A stretch of DNA of 64,000 nt from Butyricicoccus_A sp963620595 (GCA_963620595.1 CAVFAY010000012.1:1-64000), one strand, 5' to 3'. Numbered from the stretch's first letter, positions 33,205 through 42,169 are shown. The notes: a model not told the origin generated them from the letters alone. Numbers and translations are program-made.

Positions 33205-34572
33205 TTATTTTCCCACGCAGAACTTTGAAAAGATGGTGGAAACAATGTCATCTCGGACGGTCTGTCCGGTAATTTCGCCAAGAGCCGCAATTGCGCCCTC
33301 TGCGTCCATGACAATTGCGTCCGGTGTCATGCCGAGCTGAGCGGCGACAAATGCCTCCTCACAGCGCTCTGCTGCCCGTACCAGAGCGGCAGCCTGCCGT
33401 GCATTGGTAATTGTGCTTCCGTCAAAGCTCATGCCGTCCATGCCAACCACCTTCGGGATCAGGTCATACAGCTCCTGTAGTCCCTCGCCGGTTTTCGCAC
33501 TGACAGATACCACGTATTCAAAATGCCGGTTGATGTTCTGGACATCCAGCTCCGACGGCAAATCGCTCTTATTGAGCACAGCGATGGTTCGCTTGCCGTG
33601 TGTGCGCGCGATAACCATCAAATCATCATCAGAAATGTGGTCGCTGGAGTCAAACACAGCCAAAATCAAGGACGATGCCTGTGCCTGCTTCATCGCGCGG
33701 TCAATGCCCATCTTTTCTACCGGATCCTGTGTATCGCGCAGACCTGCGGTATCATATAACCGCAGAACCACCGCGCCAATACGGATGGTTTCTTCAATGA
33801 CATCGCGTGTCGTGCCCGGAATGCTCGTGACAATGGCGCGGTCTACGCCCGCCAGCGCATTGAGCAGGGAAGACTTACCGGCATTCGGTCTGCCAAGAAT
33901 GGCACACGGGATGCCCTCGCGCAGAATGCGTCCGCGCTCATAGGTCTCCGCCATGTCGTACAGCTCACTGGTCGCCCGATGCAGAATCTCACACGCACTG
34001 TCAAACAGATGCGAGTCAATTTCTTCATCCGGATAATCGACAACCGCCAAAAATTCCGCCACCAAATCAACGAGCTGCTGCCGGATCTCAAAGATATGGG
34101 TTCCGATAACACCGTCCAGCTGTGCGGCGGCGTTTTCCGCCGCCTGTGTGGTCACAGCCGTCACCAAATCATGTACTGCCTCTGCGCCGGACAAGTCCAT
34201 CTTGCCGGCAAGAAATGCCCGCTGCGTAAATTCGCCCGGTTCCGCCTGCACAGCGCCCTTGGCAAACAGCGCGGACAGCGTTTCCGACAGCACAGCCGGA
34301 GAGCCATGGCACTGAATTTCCGCCATATCCTCGCCGGTATATGAGTGCGGTGCGTGCATCACGCAGCACAGACAGTGGTCAATGACCTTTCCGTCTCGGC
34401 TGTGCAGCGCACCATACGTCAGCAGACGGTTTGGGCGCTCAGACAGCGCACCACCGCCCTGCGGGGTAAAAATTGTATCAACAATCGCAAGGGTTTGAGG
34501 TCCGGAGACGCGGATGATTCCAATCGGTCCGGCAGCAGGCCCTGTCGCGACTGCGGCAATGGTCTTGCTCAT
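33205..34572 (-). CDS. mnmE: tRNA modification GTPase MnmE (TrmE)
   Basis: Partner of MnmG in U34 modification. 455 residues: an N-terminal tetrahydrofolate-binding domain (IAAVATGPAAGPIGIIRVSG), a helical domain, an inserted G domain with GRPNAGKSSLLNAL (near residue 225), the TTRD switch and NKSD, and the C-terminal FCVGK motif whose Cys is essential in the family. ATG at 34572 lies 32 bases after jag. The operon reads rpmH-rnpA-yidD-yidC-jag-mnmE. Confidence 0.97.
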   Translation of the reverse strand: MSKTIAAVATGPAAGPIGIIRVSGPQTLAIVDTIFTPQGGGALSERPNRLLTYGALHSRDGKVIDHCLCCVMHAPHSYTGEDMAEIQCHGSPAVLSETLSALFAKGAVQAEPGEFTQRAFLAGKMDLSGAEAVHDLVTAVTTQAAENAAAQLDGVIGTHIFEIRQQLVDLVAEFLAVVDYPDEEIDSHLFDSACEILHRATSELYDMAETYERGRILREGIPCAILGRPNAGKSSLLNALAGVDRAIVTSIPGTTRDVIEETIRIGAVVLRLYDTAGLRDTQDPVEKMGIDRAMKQAQASSLILAVFDSSDHISDDDLMVIARTHGKRTIAVLNKSDLPSELDVQNINRHFEYVVSVSAKTGEGLQELYDLIPKVVGMDGMSFDGSTITNARQAAALVRAAERCEEAFVAAQLGMTPDAIVMDAEGAIAALGEITGQTVRDDIVSTIFSKFCVGK

Positions 34573-34604
34573 AACATCATCGACCTCATTTCTGTCCGCG
34601 ATAC

Positions 34605-35300
34605 TTACTCCGCGTCATTTCTGCGCGGGCGCGGTGTTCTCGAACGGTAACCGCCGCTGCGCTGCGGTCTTGCGCCGCGCTCCATGGCAACAACGACGCG
34701 GCGGTTCGGCTCCGTGCCGGTGGAGTAAGTCGTGACTCCCTTATAATCCTGAAGCGTTGCATGAATGATGCGGCGCTCGTACGGGTTCATCGGTTCCAAT
34801 GTCATGTTTTTGCGATATTTCAGCACTTTTCCCGCCATCTTGCGAGCCAGACGCTGGAGAGACTCCTCGCGCTTTGCGCGGTAGCCTTCGGTATCAATCG
34901 CAATGCGAATGTGCTCTTCCTTGCCTCGATTGATGGTGAGAGAAGTCAGATACTGGATGGCGTCCAGCGTATCGCCTCTGCGGCCGATTACGGCGCCCAT
35001 ATCCTCGCCGCGAATGTCCAGAATGATCTGTCCATCCTCCTTGACAGACGGGAATGCTTCGCCCTGGATGCCCATGCGCTGCAGCAGACCATCTACAAAG
35101 TCCTTTGCTTCGCTCTCCGGGGTGGATTCCTCATACGATACGCGGACACGTGCCGGAACGGCGCCGATGCCGAAGAATCCACTCTTGCCCTTTTCCAGAA
35201 CCTCAACGCTGACGCTGTCACGATCCATCTGTAACTCATCGAGTGCCAGCTGAACAGCCTCATCAATTGTTGCGGCCTGTTTTTCAATATACTTCGTCAT
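34605..35300 (-). CDS. jag: RNA-binding protein Jag/KhpB (Jag-N, KH, R3H)
   Basis: 231 residues: a Jag-N domain (about 1-50; IEKQAATIDEAVQLALDEL, ending KSGFFGIGAVPARVRV), a KH domain (about 80-150; ILDIRGEDMGAVIGRRGDTLDAIQYLTSL) and an R3H domain (about 155-210; RLARKMAGKVLKYRKNMTLEPMNPYERRIIHATLQ). Jag/KhpB forms an RNA-binding pair with KhpA and affects cell elongation in relatives. The Arg-rich tail may add RNA contacts. It follows yidC by 18 bases, the usual position. Confidence 0.95.
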   Translation of the reverse strand: MTKYIEKQAATIDEAVQLALDELQMDRDSVSVEVLEKGKSGFFGIGAVPARVRVSYEESTPESEAKDFVDGLLQRMGIQGEAFPSVKEDGQIILDIRGEDMGAVIGRRGDTLDAIQYLTSLTINRGKEEHIRIAIDTEGYRAKREESLQRLARKMAGKVLKYRKNMTLEPMNPYERRIIHATLQDYKGVTTYSTGTEPNRRVVVAMERGARPQRSGGYRSRTPRPRRNDAE

Positions 35301-35318
35301 ACGTGTATTTCCGTCCTT

Positions 35319-36452
35319 TTACTCGTCGTCAACCTGCTTGCCAGCTCGTCGGGCAGTTTCCTTTTCTGCCTTGATCTGTGCAGCACGGGCAGCGGTTTCC
35401 TTGTCTTTTTCCTTCTGGACTTCTGCCTGATATGCCTTGAGCTTCTTCTTAGAAACGTTTGCAGCCTTTGCACCGCGGTACTCAGTCTGCACTCCGGTTT
35501 CCTGCTCCTCCTTTATCTGCTTCTCTTTTGCCTGCTCTTCCAGCTTGAGCTTATGAGCAGCCTCGCGGCGCTTGCGCGCCTTGGTCTCTTCGTCATCCTC
35601 AGCCTTGTCGAACTTGAGGATGTACCAAGTCAGTACCAATTCCTGTACGATAGAGAACAGGTTGTTTACAGTCCAGTAAACACCCATGGATGCCGGCAGA
35701 GTAAACGCAATCCACACGGACATCAGCGGCATGATAATCAGCATGGTGTTCATGGTGGAGTTCATCTGTGCGCTTTGATTCTGCTGTGCATTCGGGTTCT
35801 GCATGTTCTGGGTCTTTCTCATGACGAGAGAGGCCAGCAGAGCCGTGCCGCCGGACAGAATCGGGATCAGCCACAGGATGTCCAGATGCGAAAACTGCGG
35901 AATCGCAGACAGGTCGATGCCGAGGAAGTTAAAATCAATGTTTACCAAGCCATTGGTCGCAAAATCAGCAACCTTGTCCCAGTTTTCATGAACCAGCTTT
36001 GCCAGCTGGATCTGACCGGAAACCGAGCTTTTGTCATACGTGGTGTCCAGTACCTTGGCAATCGCCTCAATGGTGTCGTTGGACAGACCCATCATGTACT
36101 TCATCGGCTGGCGCACTGCGTAATACAGAGCCATCATGATCGGCAGGGTGATAAAGGAGAGCAGGCAGGAGCCCATCGGGTTGACACCCTCGCGCTCGTA
36201 GAGCTTCTGCATCTCCTCGTTCATCTTTTCTCTGTTACGCGCATAGCGCTTCTGGATGGCAGCGGACTCCGCCTGCACCAGGTTCATCTTCTTCATGCCC
36301 TTTTTCTGCTTGTACATGAACGGCAGAAGAATGAGCTTGACAATCAGCGTAAACAGAATGAGAGCCAGGCCGTAGTTCTGAACCAGCGACCAGATCGCCA
36401 TCAGAATCAAACCCAGCGGTCTTACAATAATAATTCCGAAAAAGTTTCCCAT
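35319..36452 (-). CDS. yidC: Membrane protein insertase YidC/OxaA (SpoIIIJ type)
   Basis: Inserts and folds membrane proteins with or without Sec. 377 residues from the ATG at 36452 (MGNFFGIIIVRPLGL), chosen because GGAGG lies 5 bases upstream; a TTG four codons earlier overlaps that site. Hydrophobic segments occur at about 8-45, 95-115, 170-200, 235-265, with the conserved cytoplasmic KKGMKKMNLVQAESAAIQKRYA loop. No lipobox is present, unlike B. subtilis SpoIIIJ. The C-terminal 90 residues are long, highly charged and Lys/Glu/Ala-rich, suited to ribosome contact. Confidence 0.95.
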   Translation of the reverse strand: MGNFFGIIIVRPLGLILMAIWSLVQNYGLALILFTLIVKLILLPFMYKQKKGMKKMNLVQAESAAIQKRYARNREKMNEEMQKLYEREGVNPMGSCLLSFITLPIMMALYYAVRQPMKYMMGLSNDTIEAIAKVLDTTYDKSSVSGQIQLAKLVHENWDKVADFATNGLVNIDFNFLGIDLSAIPQFSHLDILWLIPILSGGTALLASLVMRKTQNMQNPNAQQNQSAQMNSTMNTMLIIMPLMSVWIAFTLPASMGVYWTVNNLFSIVQELVLTWYILKFDKAEDDEETKARKRREAAHKLKLEEQAKEKQIKEEQETGVQTEYRGAKAANVSKKKLKAYQAEVQKEKDKETAARAAQIKAEKETARRAGKQVDDE

Positions 36453-36488
36453 TTGATCCTCCAAATTGGGGTTTGTTGTCGTTTTCCG

Positions 36489-36704
36489 TCAGGGCACCGG
36501 ATCATAGGGATTGTGGTGCGAAAACGGATGGCAGCGCAGAATTCGCTTGACTGCGAGCCAGCCGCCCTTCCGTGCGCCGTATTTTTCGATCGCTTCCAGC
36601 GCGTAGGCGGAGCAGGTCGGCGTATACCGGCAGCATGGTCTCATGTGCGGCGAGATAGCGGAACGGTAAAATCGAATGCACAGAATCATGATCTTTTTCA
36701 TCAT
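36489..36704 (-). CDS. yidD: Membrane protein insertion efficiency factor YidD
   Basis: 71 residues with the family motif blocks: IRFYRSAISPHMRPCCRYTPTCSAYALEAIEKYGA (three Cys) and RILRCHPFSHHNPYDPVP. An N-terminal amphipathic helix puts it at the inner face of the membrane. It lies 3 bases after rnpA and 36 bases before yidC in one operon. Confidence 0.95.
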   Translation of the reverse strand: MMKKIMILCIRFYRSAISPHMRPCCRYTPTCSAYALEAIEKYGARKGGWLAVKRILRCHPFSHHNPYDPVP

Positions 36705-36707
36705 GAC

Positions 36708-37052
36708 TTATTTTCCTTCTTTCGTCTGTACCAGTCCCAGCTGTTTCAGACAGCGCAAGTAGGCACGCTCTACGCGCTGATACGGTGCATCCACCGCGCG
36801 AAAACGTGCCACCACGACGAGATCTGTGTTCGGCTGGAGCTCATCCAAGTGCAGTCTGTATGCTTCGCGAATCAGGCGCTTAATGCGGTTTCTCTGCACC
36901 GCGCAGCCCAGCTTTACGCCAACCGTAATGCCAAGCCGCCCTGCGCCGAATTTGTTGCGCATGGCATAAACGACCAAGCAGTCCGAGGACGCAGAACGAC
37001 CTCGGCCATACAGTCTGCGGAAATCACGGTTTTCCTTTAAGGTATTCTTCAT
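36708..37052 (-). CDS. rnpA: Ribonuclease P protein component
   Basis: Protein subunit of RNase P (tRNA 5' maturation). 114 residues: FRRLYGRGRSASSDCLVVYAM and the RNR motif region LGCAVQRNRIKRLIREAYRLH, then DLVVVARFRAVDAPYQRVERAYLRCLKQL. Starts at ATG 37052 with AAAGGAAG upstream. Its gap to rpmH (about 400 bases) is much longer than the usual short spacing. Confidence 0.96.
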   Translation of the reverse strand: MKNTLKENRDFRRLYGRGRSASSDCLVVYAMRNKFGAGRLGITVGVKLGCAVQRNRIKRLIREAYRLHLDELQPNTDLVVVARFRAVDAPYQRVERAYLRCLKQLGLVQTKEGK

Positions 37053-37255
37053 CGCCCGACTTCCTTTGTTCCGTATTGCGGAAAATCACAGAAGGCTTTT
37101 CATACACGCACAGGCACGGCCTCACGGCAATTTTCCTCTCCGGCTCGATGGATATAGTTCCGGAGCTGGCAGGTCTGGTTTGTCTCACGGCGCACAGCCT
37201 GTCCGAATTGTAATCGCGCCGCCTCCGCTATACACAGAGGATAATTTGCACTGAT

Positions 37256-37290
37256 AACAGAAATGGACCGCTTTGCGGTCCATTTCTGTT
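37256..37290. other. 16-bp perfect hairpin in the rpmH-rnpA spacer
   Basis: AACAGAAATGGACCGC (37256-37271), loop TTT, GCGGTCCATTTCTGTT (37275-37290), no mismatch. There is no T-run on either strand, so it is not a standard terminator. The 402-base spacer (37053-37454) has no convincing gene; another GC-rich stretch at 37120-37220 may also fold. It could be a processing site or stabiliser in the rpmH-rnpA transcript, or a protein-binding palindrome. Confidence 0.85.
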
Positions 37291-37454
37291 CAGTGGTGAA
37301 GAGAAACCGGTCAATTGCCCGACGCTTCTCTCACTCATTCGTTGTCCTTCTTTCAAAAAAGAGAGCGTATCTTTTTCCCCCGAAACGCACATTTCGTGGA
37401 AAGACCGCATCGCGGAGCACGATCTCTTTTTCCCGTGCGCTGTGCGCACAAGGA

Positions 37455-37589
37455 TTACAGGCTCAGACGCTTACGGCCGCGGGAGCGACGACGAGCGAGA
37501 ACCTTTCTTCCATTAGCAGTAGCCATTCTCTTGCGGAAGCCATGCACCTTGCTGCGGTGACGCTTCTTCGGCTGGAAAGTTCTTACCAT
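37455..37589 (-). CDS. rpmH: Ribosomal protein L34
   Basis: 44-residue L34: MVRTFQPKKRHRSKVHGF followed by RKRMATANGRKVLARRRSRGRKRLSL, the complete, very basic family sequence. GGAGGTGCAGCTAAGT lies before the ATG. First gene of the leftward operon diverging from dnaA, driven by the promoter at 37644-37673. Confidence 0.98.
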   Translation of the reverse strand: MVRTFQPKKRHRSKVHGFRKRMATANGRKVLARRRSRGRKRLSL

Positions 37590-37643
37590 ACTTAGCTGCA
37601 CCTCCATTCACACTCAAATTCATTGCGTGCGTGTACAAGATAC

Positions 37644-37673
37644 ATTATAAGCATGAATTTCTCATTTTGTCAA
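37644..37673 (-). promoter_or_regulatory. Promoter of the rpmH operon
   Basis: Minus strand: perfect TTGACA (37668-37673), 18-base spacer, perfect TATAAT (37644-37649), 54 bases before rpmH. Confidence 0.9.
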
Positions 37674-37734
37674 TGCTTATTTGCATATTCTGCTCGTTTT
37701 TCGCGGAAAAAAATCATTTTTCCAAGAGTTTTCC

Positions 37735-37764
37735 TGTGGAATCTGTGGAAAACCCTGTGGACAC
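37735..37764. promoter_or_regulatory. DnaA-box-like cluster upstream of dnaA
   Basis: Three same-orientation near matches to TGTGGATAA: TGTGGAATC (37735), TGTGGAAAA (37744, 8 of 9) and TGTGGACAC (37756). They lie between the rpmH promoter and dnaA, the place of the upstream oriC box cluster and of dnaA autoregulation in B. subtilis. Confidence 0.7.
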
Positions 37765-37867
37765 AGTGTAAAATTGGTGGTATTATATAGTCTGTATTGG
37801 TGTCCGTATCACTCGGAGCCAGTCTCATTTTATGAACCGCCATCCCAAGGGAGAGGAATGATACCAC

Positions 37868-39154
37868 ATGAACACACCTGCTGACATTTGGAAGCTCGTG
37901 CTCGGTCTGCTCCAAGGCAGACTCCAAGCGGTGACGCTGGACGCATGGTTTGACGATTTGACCGCCGTCGAATTTAAGGATGACACCCTGCTTCTGCACA
38001 CACCGGATAAATTCAAAAAAGAAATTATCGACGAACGATACTTGCAGACTATCAAAGATGCCCTGCGCGATCTGTTCTCCGCAGACATCAACGTCATTGT
38101 GACCACCGGAGACGCGCCGACCCCCATCGCTCACAACAACTACCCAGAGGATGAATACACGTTTGAGCAATTTATCGTTGGTTCTTCCAACAAATTCGCG
38201 CACGCCGCAGCAACAGCCGTTGCAAATAATCCGGCAAAAAACTACAATCCTCTGTTTATCTATGGACAGTCTGGCCTCGGCAAAACGCATCTGCTCTACG
38301 CCATCGCCAATGTCGTGCGCCGCGACCACCCATCCTTCCGCATCATCTATATTAAGGGCGAAGATTTCACCAACGAACTGGTCAATTCTATCGGCGCCGG
38401 TCAGGTACAGGAATTCCGCGATAAATACCGCCTCGCCGACCTGCTGCTCGTCGATGACATCCAATTTGTCGCAGGCAAAGACCGTACCCAGGAAGAATTC
38501 TTCCACACCTTTAACGCTCTGTACGAAGCAAACAAACAAATCGTTTTAACATCCGACCGACCGCCAAAAGAAATCCACACGCTGGAAGACCGACTAAAAA
38601 CCCGCTTTGAATGGGGACTTTTGGCAGACATTCAGCCGCCGGACTACGAAACACGCATGGCAATCATCCACGTCAAAGCAGATTCCCTGCGCGTACAGCT
38701 GCCGGAAAATGTCGTAGACTACATCGCAAAAACCATCACATCCAATGTGCGCCAACTCGAAGGAACCGTCAAAAAAATCAAAGCTCTGCACGATCTCATG
38801 GAACGCGACATCGACATCGAACTGGCAAAAGAAGCCGTTGCAGATATTTTTAAAGAAAATCCCGGTCTCAACCCAACACCAGACATGATCTTACGAGAAG
38901 TGTCCCGCTACTACTGCACGCCAGTCGAAAAGCTCAAGGGAAGCGGCAGATCCAAAGATCTCGTCCTACCGAGACAAGTCGCTATGTATCTCGTCCGCGA
39001 TTTAACCGACTATTCCCTGCCGGAAATCGGAAAAATCTTCTCCCGTGACCACACGACAGTTCTGCACTCCATCAACAAAATCGAAAACTATCTCAAAGAA
39101 ACCAGCGAGATGGACAACATCATCAAAACGCTGAAAACGAACATCCGCGGATAA
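37868..39154 (+). CDS. dnaA: Chromosomal replication initiator DnaA
   Basis: 428-residue AAA+ initiator that binds DnaA boxes and melts oriC. Domain I (about 1-80, MNTPADIWKLVLGLLQGRL), a very short domain II, AAA+ domain III with Walker A GQSGLGKT (133-140) and Walker B LLLVDDIQF, and domain IV with the signature SRDHTTVLHSINKI. It is somewhat shorter than the 446 residues of B. subtilis because of the short linker. GGGAGAGG lies upstream of the ATG. It diverges from rpmH and is followed by the oriC spacer and dnaN. Confidence 0.98.
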   Translation: MNTPADIWKLVLGLLQGRLQAVTLDAWFDDLTAVEFKDDTLLLHTPDKFKKEIIDERYLQTIKDALRDLFSADINVIVTTGDAPTPIAHNNYPEDEYTFEQFIVGSSNKFAHAAATAVANNPAKNYNPLFIYGQSGLGKTHLLYAIANVVRRDHPSFRIIYIKGEDFTNELVNSIGAGQVQEFRDKYRLADLLLVDDIQFVAGKDRTQEEFFHTFNALYEANKQIVLTSDRPPKEIHTLEDRLKTRFEWGLLADIQPPDYETRMAIIHVKADSLRVQLPENVVDYIAKTITSNVRQLEGTVKKIKALHDLMERDIDIELAKEAVADIFKENPGLNPTPDMILREVSRYYCTPVEKLKGSGRSKDLVLPRQVAMYLVRDLTDYSLPEIGKIFSRDHTTVLHSINKIENYLKETSEMDNIIKTLKTNIRG

Positions 39155-39225
39155 CAGCATATACATACAATATGAATATTTATACAAATGTAGCACAGTA
39201 TCCCAGTGGAGGAATTCCTGCATTT

Positions 39226-39371
39226 TTATCCACATATTCCTGTGAACTGTGGAAACCTTTCTGTGGATAAATCAAGCACCAAAAAATTATCCACTTTTAC
39301 GCCCGATTTATTCACACACAGTTGTGGACAGAAAAATCCCCATATTTCGGGCACAATCACAGTTTTCCACA
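39226..39371. other. oriC: oriC DnaA-box array in the dnaA-dnaN spacer
   Basis: Perfect boxes TTATCCACA at 39226-39234 and TGTGGATAA at 39262-39270; 8-of-9 boxes TTATCCACT at 39287-39295, TTATTCACA at 39308-39316 and TTTTCCACA at 39363-39371; weaker TGTGGAAAC at 39248 and TGTGGACAG near 39324. Mixed orientations, next to dnaN and the unwinding element, match the downstream part of a B. subtilis-type origin. Confidence 0.93.
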
Positions 39372-39383
39372 GTTTCCCTCTCT

Positions 39384-39450
39384 CTACTACTATTACTAAA
39401 TATACTATTCTTTTTTATATAAAATATATACCTGATCTCATAAAATATAT
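39384..39450. other. DnaA-trio repeats and AT-rich DNA unwinding element
   Basis: Runs of triplets CTA CTA CTA TTA CTA occupy 39384-39398, 12 bases after the TTTTCCACA box, and continue into almost pure A/T (39399-39450). The complementary strand reads TAG/TAA triplets, the known DnaA-trio motif on which DnaA loads onto single strand next to the terminal box. Confidence 0.85.
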
Positions 39451-39525
39451 CAGACATCAGACAACAAATAATTCAAGTAAACAAGACAACAATCTATTCA
39501 TCGCTATTCACTAAGGAGGAACACC

Positions 39526-40641
39526 ATGCAATTCTCATGTGAAAAATCAACCCTTCAAGAAGCTATCACAACAGCATCCCGTGCAGTCAGCAACAAAAGC
39601 TCTGTTGCACTGCTTGAAGGTCTGCTTATCACCGCCGATGCAACCGGAAGTCTGACATTATGCGGATATAATATGTCCATGGGCGTGCGCGTAACCATCC
39701 AAGCAACAGTTTCCGAACCGGGCTCTGCCGTTCTCAACGCCCGTCTATTTGGTGACATGATTCGCAAACTGCCGGACGATACAATCTACGTAGAAACCAA
39801 CGCAGAAATGCTGACAACAATCCACTGCGGCCGCGCCATGTTCAATCTTGTCGCTTCCGACGCCGCAGAGTTCCCGCAGCTGCCGGAAGTAGAAAACAGT
39901 GAAAATCCAATCATTTTACCGCAATCTATGCTAAAATCCATGATTTCTCAAACTATTTTCGCTGTTTCTGACAACGAAACAAAACCGATTCTGACCGGAT
40001 GCCTGTTTGAGTTATCCGACAATCAGCTACACATGGCAGCCGTGGACGGCTATCGCCTGAGCGTGCGCCGCGAAACACTGGAGACACCGACAGCTTCCAA
40101 CGCTCGCTTTGTCGTGCCGGCATTCGCCCTGCGTGAAATCGAGCGAATCCTTGGAGAATCTTCTGACACGGTGGAAATTTATCCAGATTCCCGTCATATT
40201 TTATTCCACATCGGTGACACTGTGCTCATCACACGACTGCTGGAGGGAGAATTCCTCAATTATCAGGCTGCCATTCCAGCCAGTGCCAATGCGGTGATTA
40301 CTGCGGATGTCAGACAGCTGATCTCCTCAATTGAACGTGTGTCGCTGATTGTGTCTGAAAAGCTCAAGACACCGGTTCGCATGGAATTTGATGGTTCGTT
40401 GCTCAAGCTGAACTGCATTACGACGATCGGCAAGTCCTATGATGAATTTGAGTTCGATGGAGAGGTGCCGCATCTGGAAATCGGCTTCAACAATCGATAC
40501 TTGCTCGACGCGCTGCGCGCTTGCCCTTCGGAAAAGGTGTGCATTTCGCTGCAGGGCAGCCTGAATCCGATTGTCTTTACACCGGAAGATGGAAATGCCT
40601 TTACGTATCTGGTTCTGCCGGTACGTCTGAAAGCGGAATAA
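39526..40641 (+). CDS. dnaN: DNA polymerase III beta sliding clamp
   Basis: 371 residues, normal for the ring-forming clamp. Begins MQFSCEKSTLQEAITTASRAVSNKSSVALLEGLLI; contains VDGYRLSVRRE and ends YLVLPVRLKAE, the conserved C-terminus. AAGGAGG precedes the ATG. It follows the oriC spacer and starts the rightward series dnaN-yaaA-recF. Confidence 0.98.
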   Translation: MQFSCEKSTLQEAITTASRAVSNKSSVALLEGLLITADATGSLTLCGYNMSMGVRVTIQATVSEPGSAVLNARLFGDMIRKLPDDTIYVETNAEMLTTIHCGRAMFNLVASDAAEFPQLPEVENSENPIILPQSMLKSMISQTIFAVSDNETKPILTGCLFELSDNQLHMAAVDGYRLSVRRETLETPTASNARFVVPAFALREIERILGESSDTVEIYPDSRHILFHIGDTVLITRLLEGEFLNYQAAIPASANAVITADVRQLISSIERVSLIVSEKLKTPVRMEFDGSLLKLNCITTIGKSYDEFEFDGEVPHLEIGFNNRYLLDALRACPSEKVCISLQGSLNPIVFTPEDGNAFTYLVLPVRLKAE

Positions 40642-40656
40642 CGAGGAGATATTGCG

Positions 40657-40866
40657 ATGGAAACCATTGAAATTACAACAGAATTTATCAAAGCAGACGC
40701 CTTTTTGAAATTTGCCGGCGTGTGCGCTACCGGCGGACAGGCAAAATGGATGATCGAAGAGGGACAGGTCTCGGTAAACGGCGAAACCTGCACCCAGCGC
40801 GGCAAGAAACTGCACAAGGGCGATACCATTGCCTTGGCTGACGGACAGCAGTTCCGCATTGTATGA
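40657..40866 (+). CDS. yaaA: S4-domain RNA-binding protein YaaA
   Basis: 69 residues made of one S4 domain: FIKADAFLKFAGVCATGGQAKWMIEEGQVSVNGETCTQRGKKLHKGDTI. In B. subtilis the orthologue lies at the same place between dnaN and recF and is linked to ribosome assembly. The stop overlaps the recF start by 4 bases (ATGA). Confidence 0.95.
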   Translation: METIEITTEFIKADAFLKFAGVCATGGQAKWMIEEGQVSVNGETCTQRGKKLHKGDTIALADGQQFRIV

Positions 40867-41972
40867 ACATCCAAACGCTAACGCTGCGCGATTTTCGCAA
40901 TTATGAAACCGCACAGCTGACACTGGCGCCGGGAGTCAATGTATTCTGTGGCGAAAATGCGCAGGGAAAGACCAATATTTTGGAAGCAGTCGGACTTCTG
41001 TCTACGACGCGGCTGTTCCGTTCGGGACAAAAGCGGGACGCGGTGCGCTTTGGCGCACTGCAGGCGGAAGTCTGTGCGACTTTTTTGGCAGAAAAGCGCA
41101 ATATGACCATGCGAGCGGTTGTTCCAAACGCCGGAAGAGCGCAGTTTTTTGTCAACGACATCAAACAAAAACGGCTGTCTGATGTCAATGGCGTGCTGCG
41201 CACGGTGTTGTTCTGCCCAGAGGATCTGATGCTGATTCGAGAGGGTGCGGCGGCGCGGCGGCGCTTCATGGACATCGCTTTGTGCCAGCTGCGGCCGAAT
41301 TATGCGCGGTATTTGTCGGAATATGGCAGGCTGCACGAAAACAAACTGCGCATTTTGAAGGATGCAGAGGAAAAACCATCATTGCTTGATGCTCTGGATG
41401 ATTTCTCCTTCAGAATGTCCACGATAGGCGGACAGCTCGTCCGGTACCGCGCGTATTATCTGCGGGCGCTGATGGAGAAAGCGCAGGGCATTCACGCCTC
41501 GCTGTCCGGCAAAAATGAGCAGCTGTCATACTGCTATCACACCGTGTCCGCTGTGACGGATCCGTTTGCCTCTGCGAAAGAAATCGGGATGCAGATATGG
41601 GAACATATGTGCACCCACCGCAGTGCGGAGATTGCCTCGCGCTCGTGCCTGTCCGGGCCGCACAAAGATGATTTGGAATTGCTCATCGGCGGACGTTCGG
41701 CAAAGAGCTTTGGCTCACAGGGGCAGGTGCGCACCTGCGCACTGTCGCTCAAGCTCGCCGAGCGCGATATGTTTTATGAGAGCACAAAGGAATACCCTAT
41801 TTTGCTGCTCGATGACGTCTTGAGTGAATTGGATGCCAAACGGCAGGATTTTGTGCTCAACCGCATTGAAAATGGACAGGTTCTCATCACCTGCTGCGAG
41901 CCGGAGAAGCTCGCACAGGTGCAGGACGGACGAATGTTTTCGGTTTCCGGCGGCACGGTACAGAGCGTATAA
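40863..41972 (+). CDS. recF: DNA replication and repair protein RecF
   Basis: SMC-like ATPase that loads RecA at gaps with RecO/RecR. 369 residues: Walker A GENAQGKTN (30-38), the signature SGPHKDDLELLIGG and Walker B ILLLDDVLSELDAKRQDFVLNRI. Coupled to yaaA by a 4-base overlap; the terminator at 41978-42018 follows. Confidence 0.97.
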   Translation: MNIQTLTLRDFRNYETAQLTLAPGVNVFCGENAQGKTNILEAVGLLSTTRLFRSGQKRDAVRFGALQAEVCATFLAEKRNMTMRAVVPNAGRAQFFVNDIKQKRLSDVNGVLRTVLFCPEDLMLIREGAAARRRFMDIALCQLRPNYARYLSEYGRLHENKLRILKDAEEKPSLLDALDDFSFRMSTIGGQLVRYRAYYLRALMEKAQGIHASLSGKNEQLSYCYHTVSAVTDPFASAKEIGMQIWEHMCTHRSAEIASRSCLSGPHKDDLELLIGGRSAKSFGSQGQVRTCALSLKLAERDMFYESTKEYPILLLDDVLSELDAKRQDFVLNRIENGQVLITCCEPEKLAQVQDGRMFSVSGGTVQSV

Positions 41973-41977
41973 CACAA

Positions 41978-42018
41978 ACAGCGGATTTGTCCGGCGGGCG
42001 AATGCGCTGTTTTTTTTC
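41978..42018 (+). terminator. Terminator after recF
   Basis: ACAGCG (41978-41983) pairs with CGCTGT (42005-42010), with a GC-rich loop, followed by nine T. Confidence 0.7.
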
Positions 42019-42160
42019 TAAAATTTTGCGAAAAAATACCCAGAATGCAACATGTGGAAAACCGTGTGGAAAAACTCCCGTTTTATCGGCAAAAAAGTGA
42101 GAAAAACTTCGAGGAATTGAAATATTTTTTAAGAAAACACGTGCAAAACTTCACAAAAAG

Positions 42161-42169
42161 TGGTATAAT
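42161..42169 (+). promoter_or_regulatory. Extended -10 promoter before remB
   Basis: TGG-TATAAT (42161-42169) is an extended -10; no good -35 is seen. It lies 49 bases before the remB start. Confidence 0.55.

Noticed and set aside
37228..37449. 73-codon minus-strand frame in the rpmH-rnpA spacer
   Set aside because: No family resemblance, weak start context, and it includes the perfect hairpin at 37256-37290.
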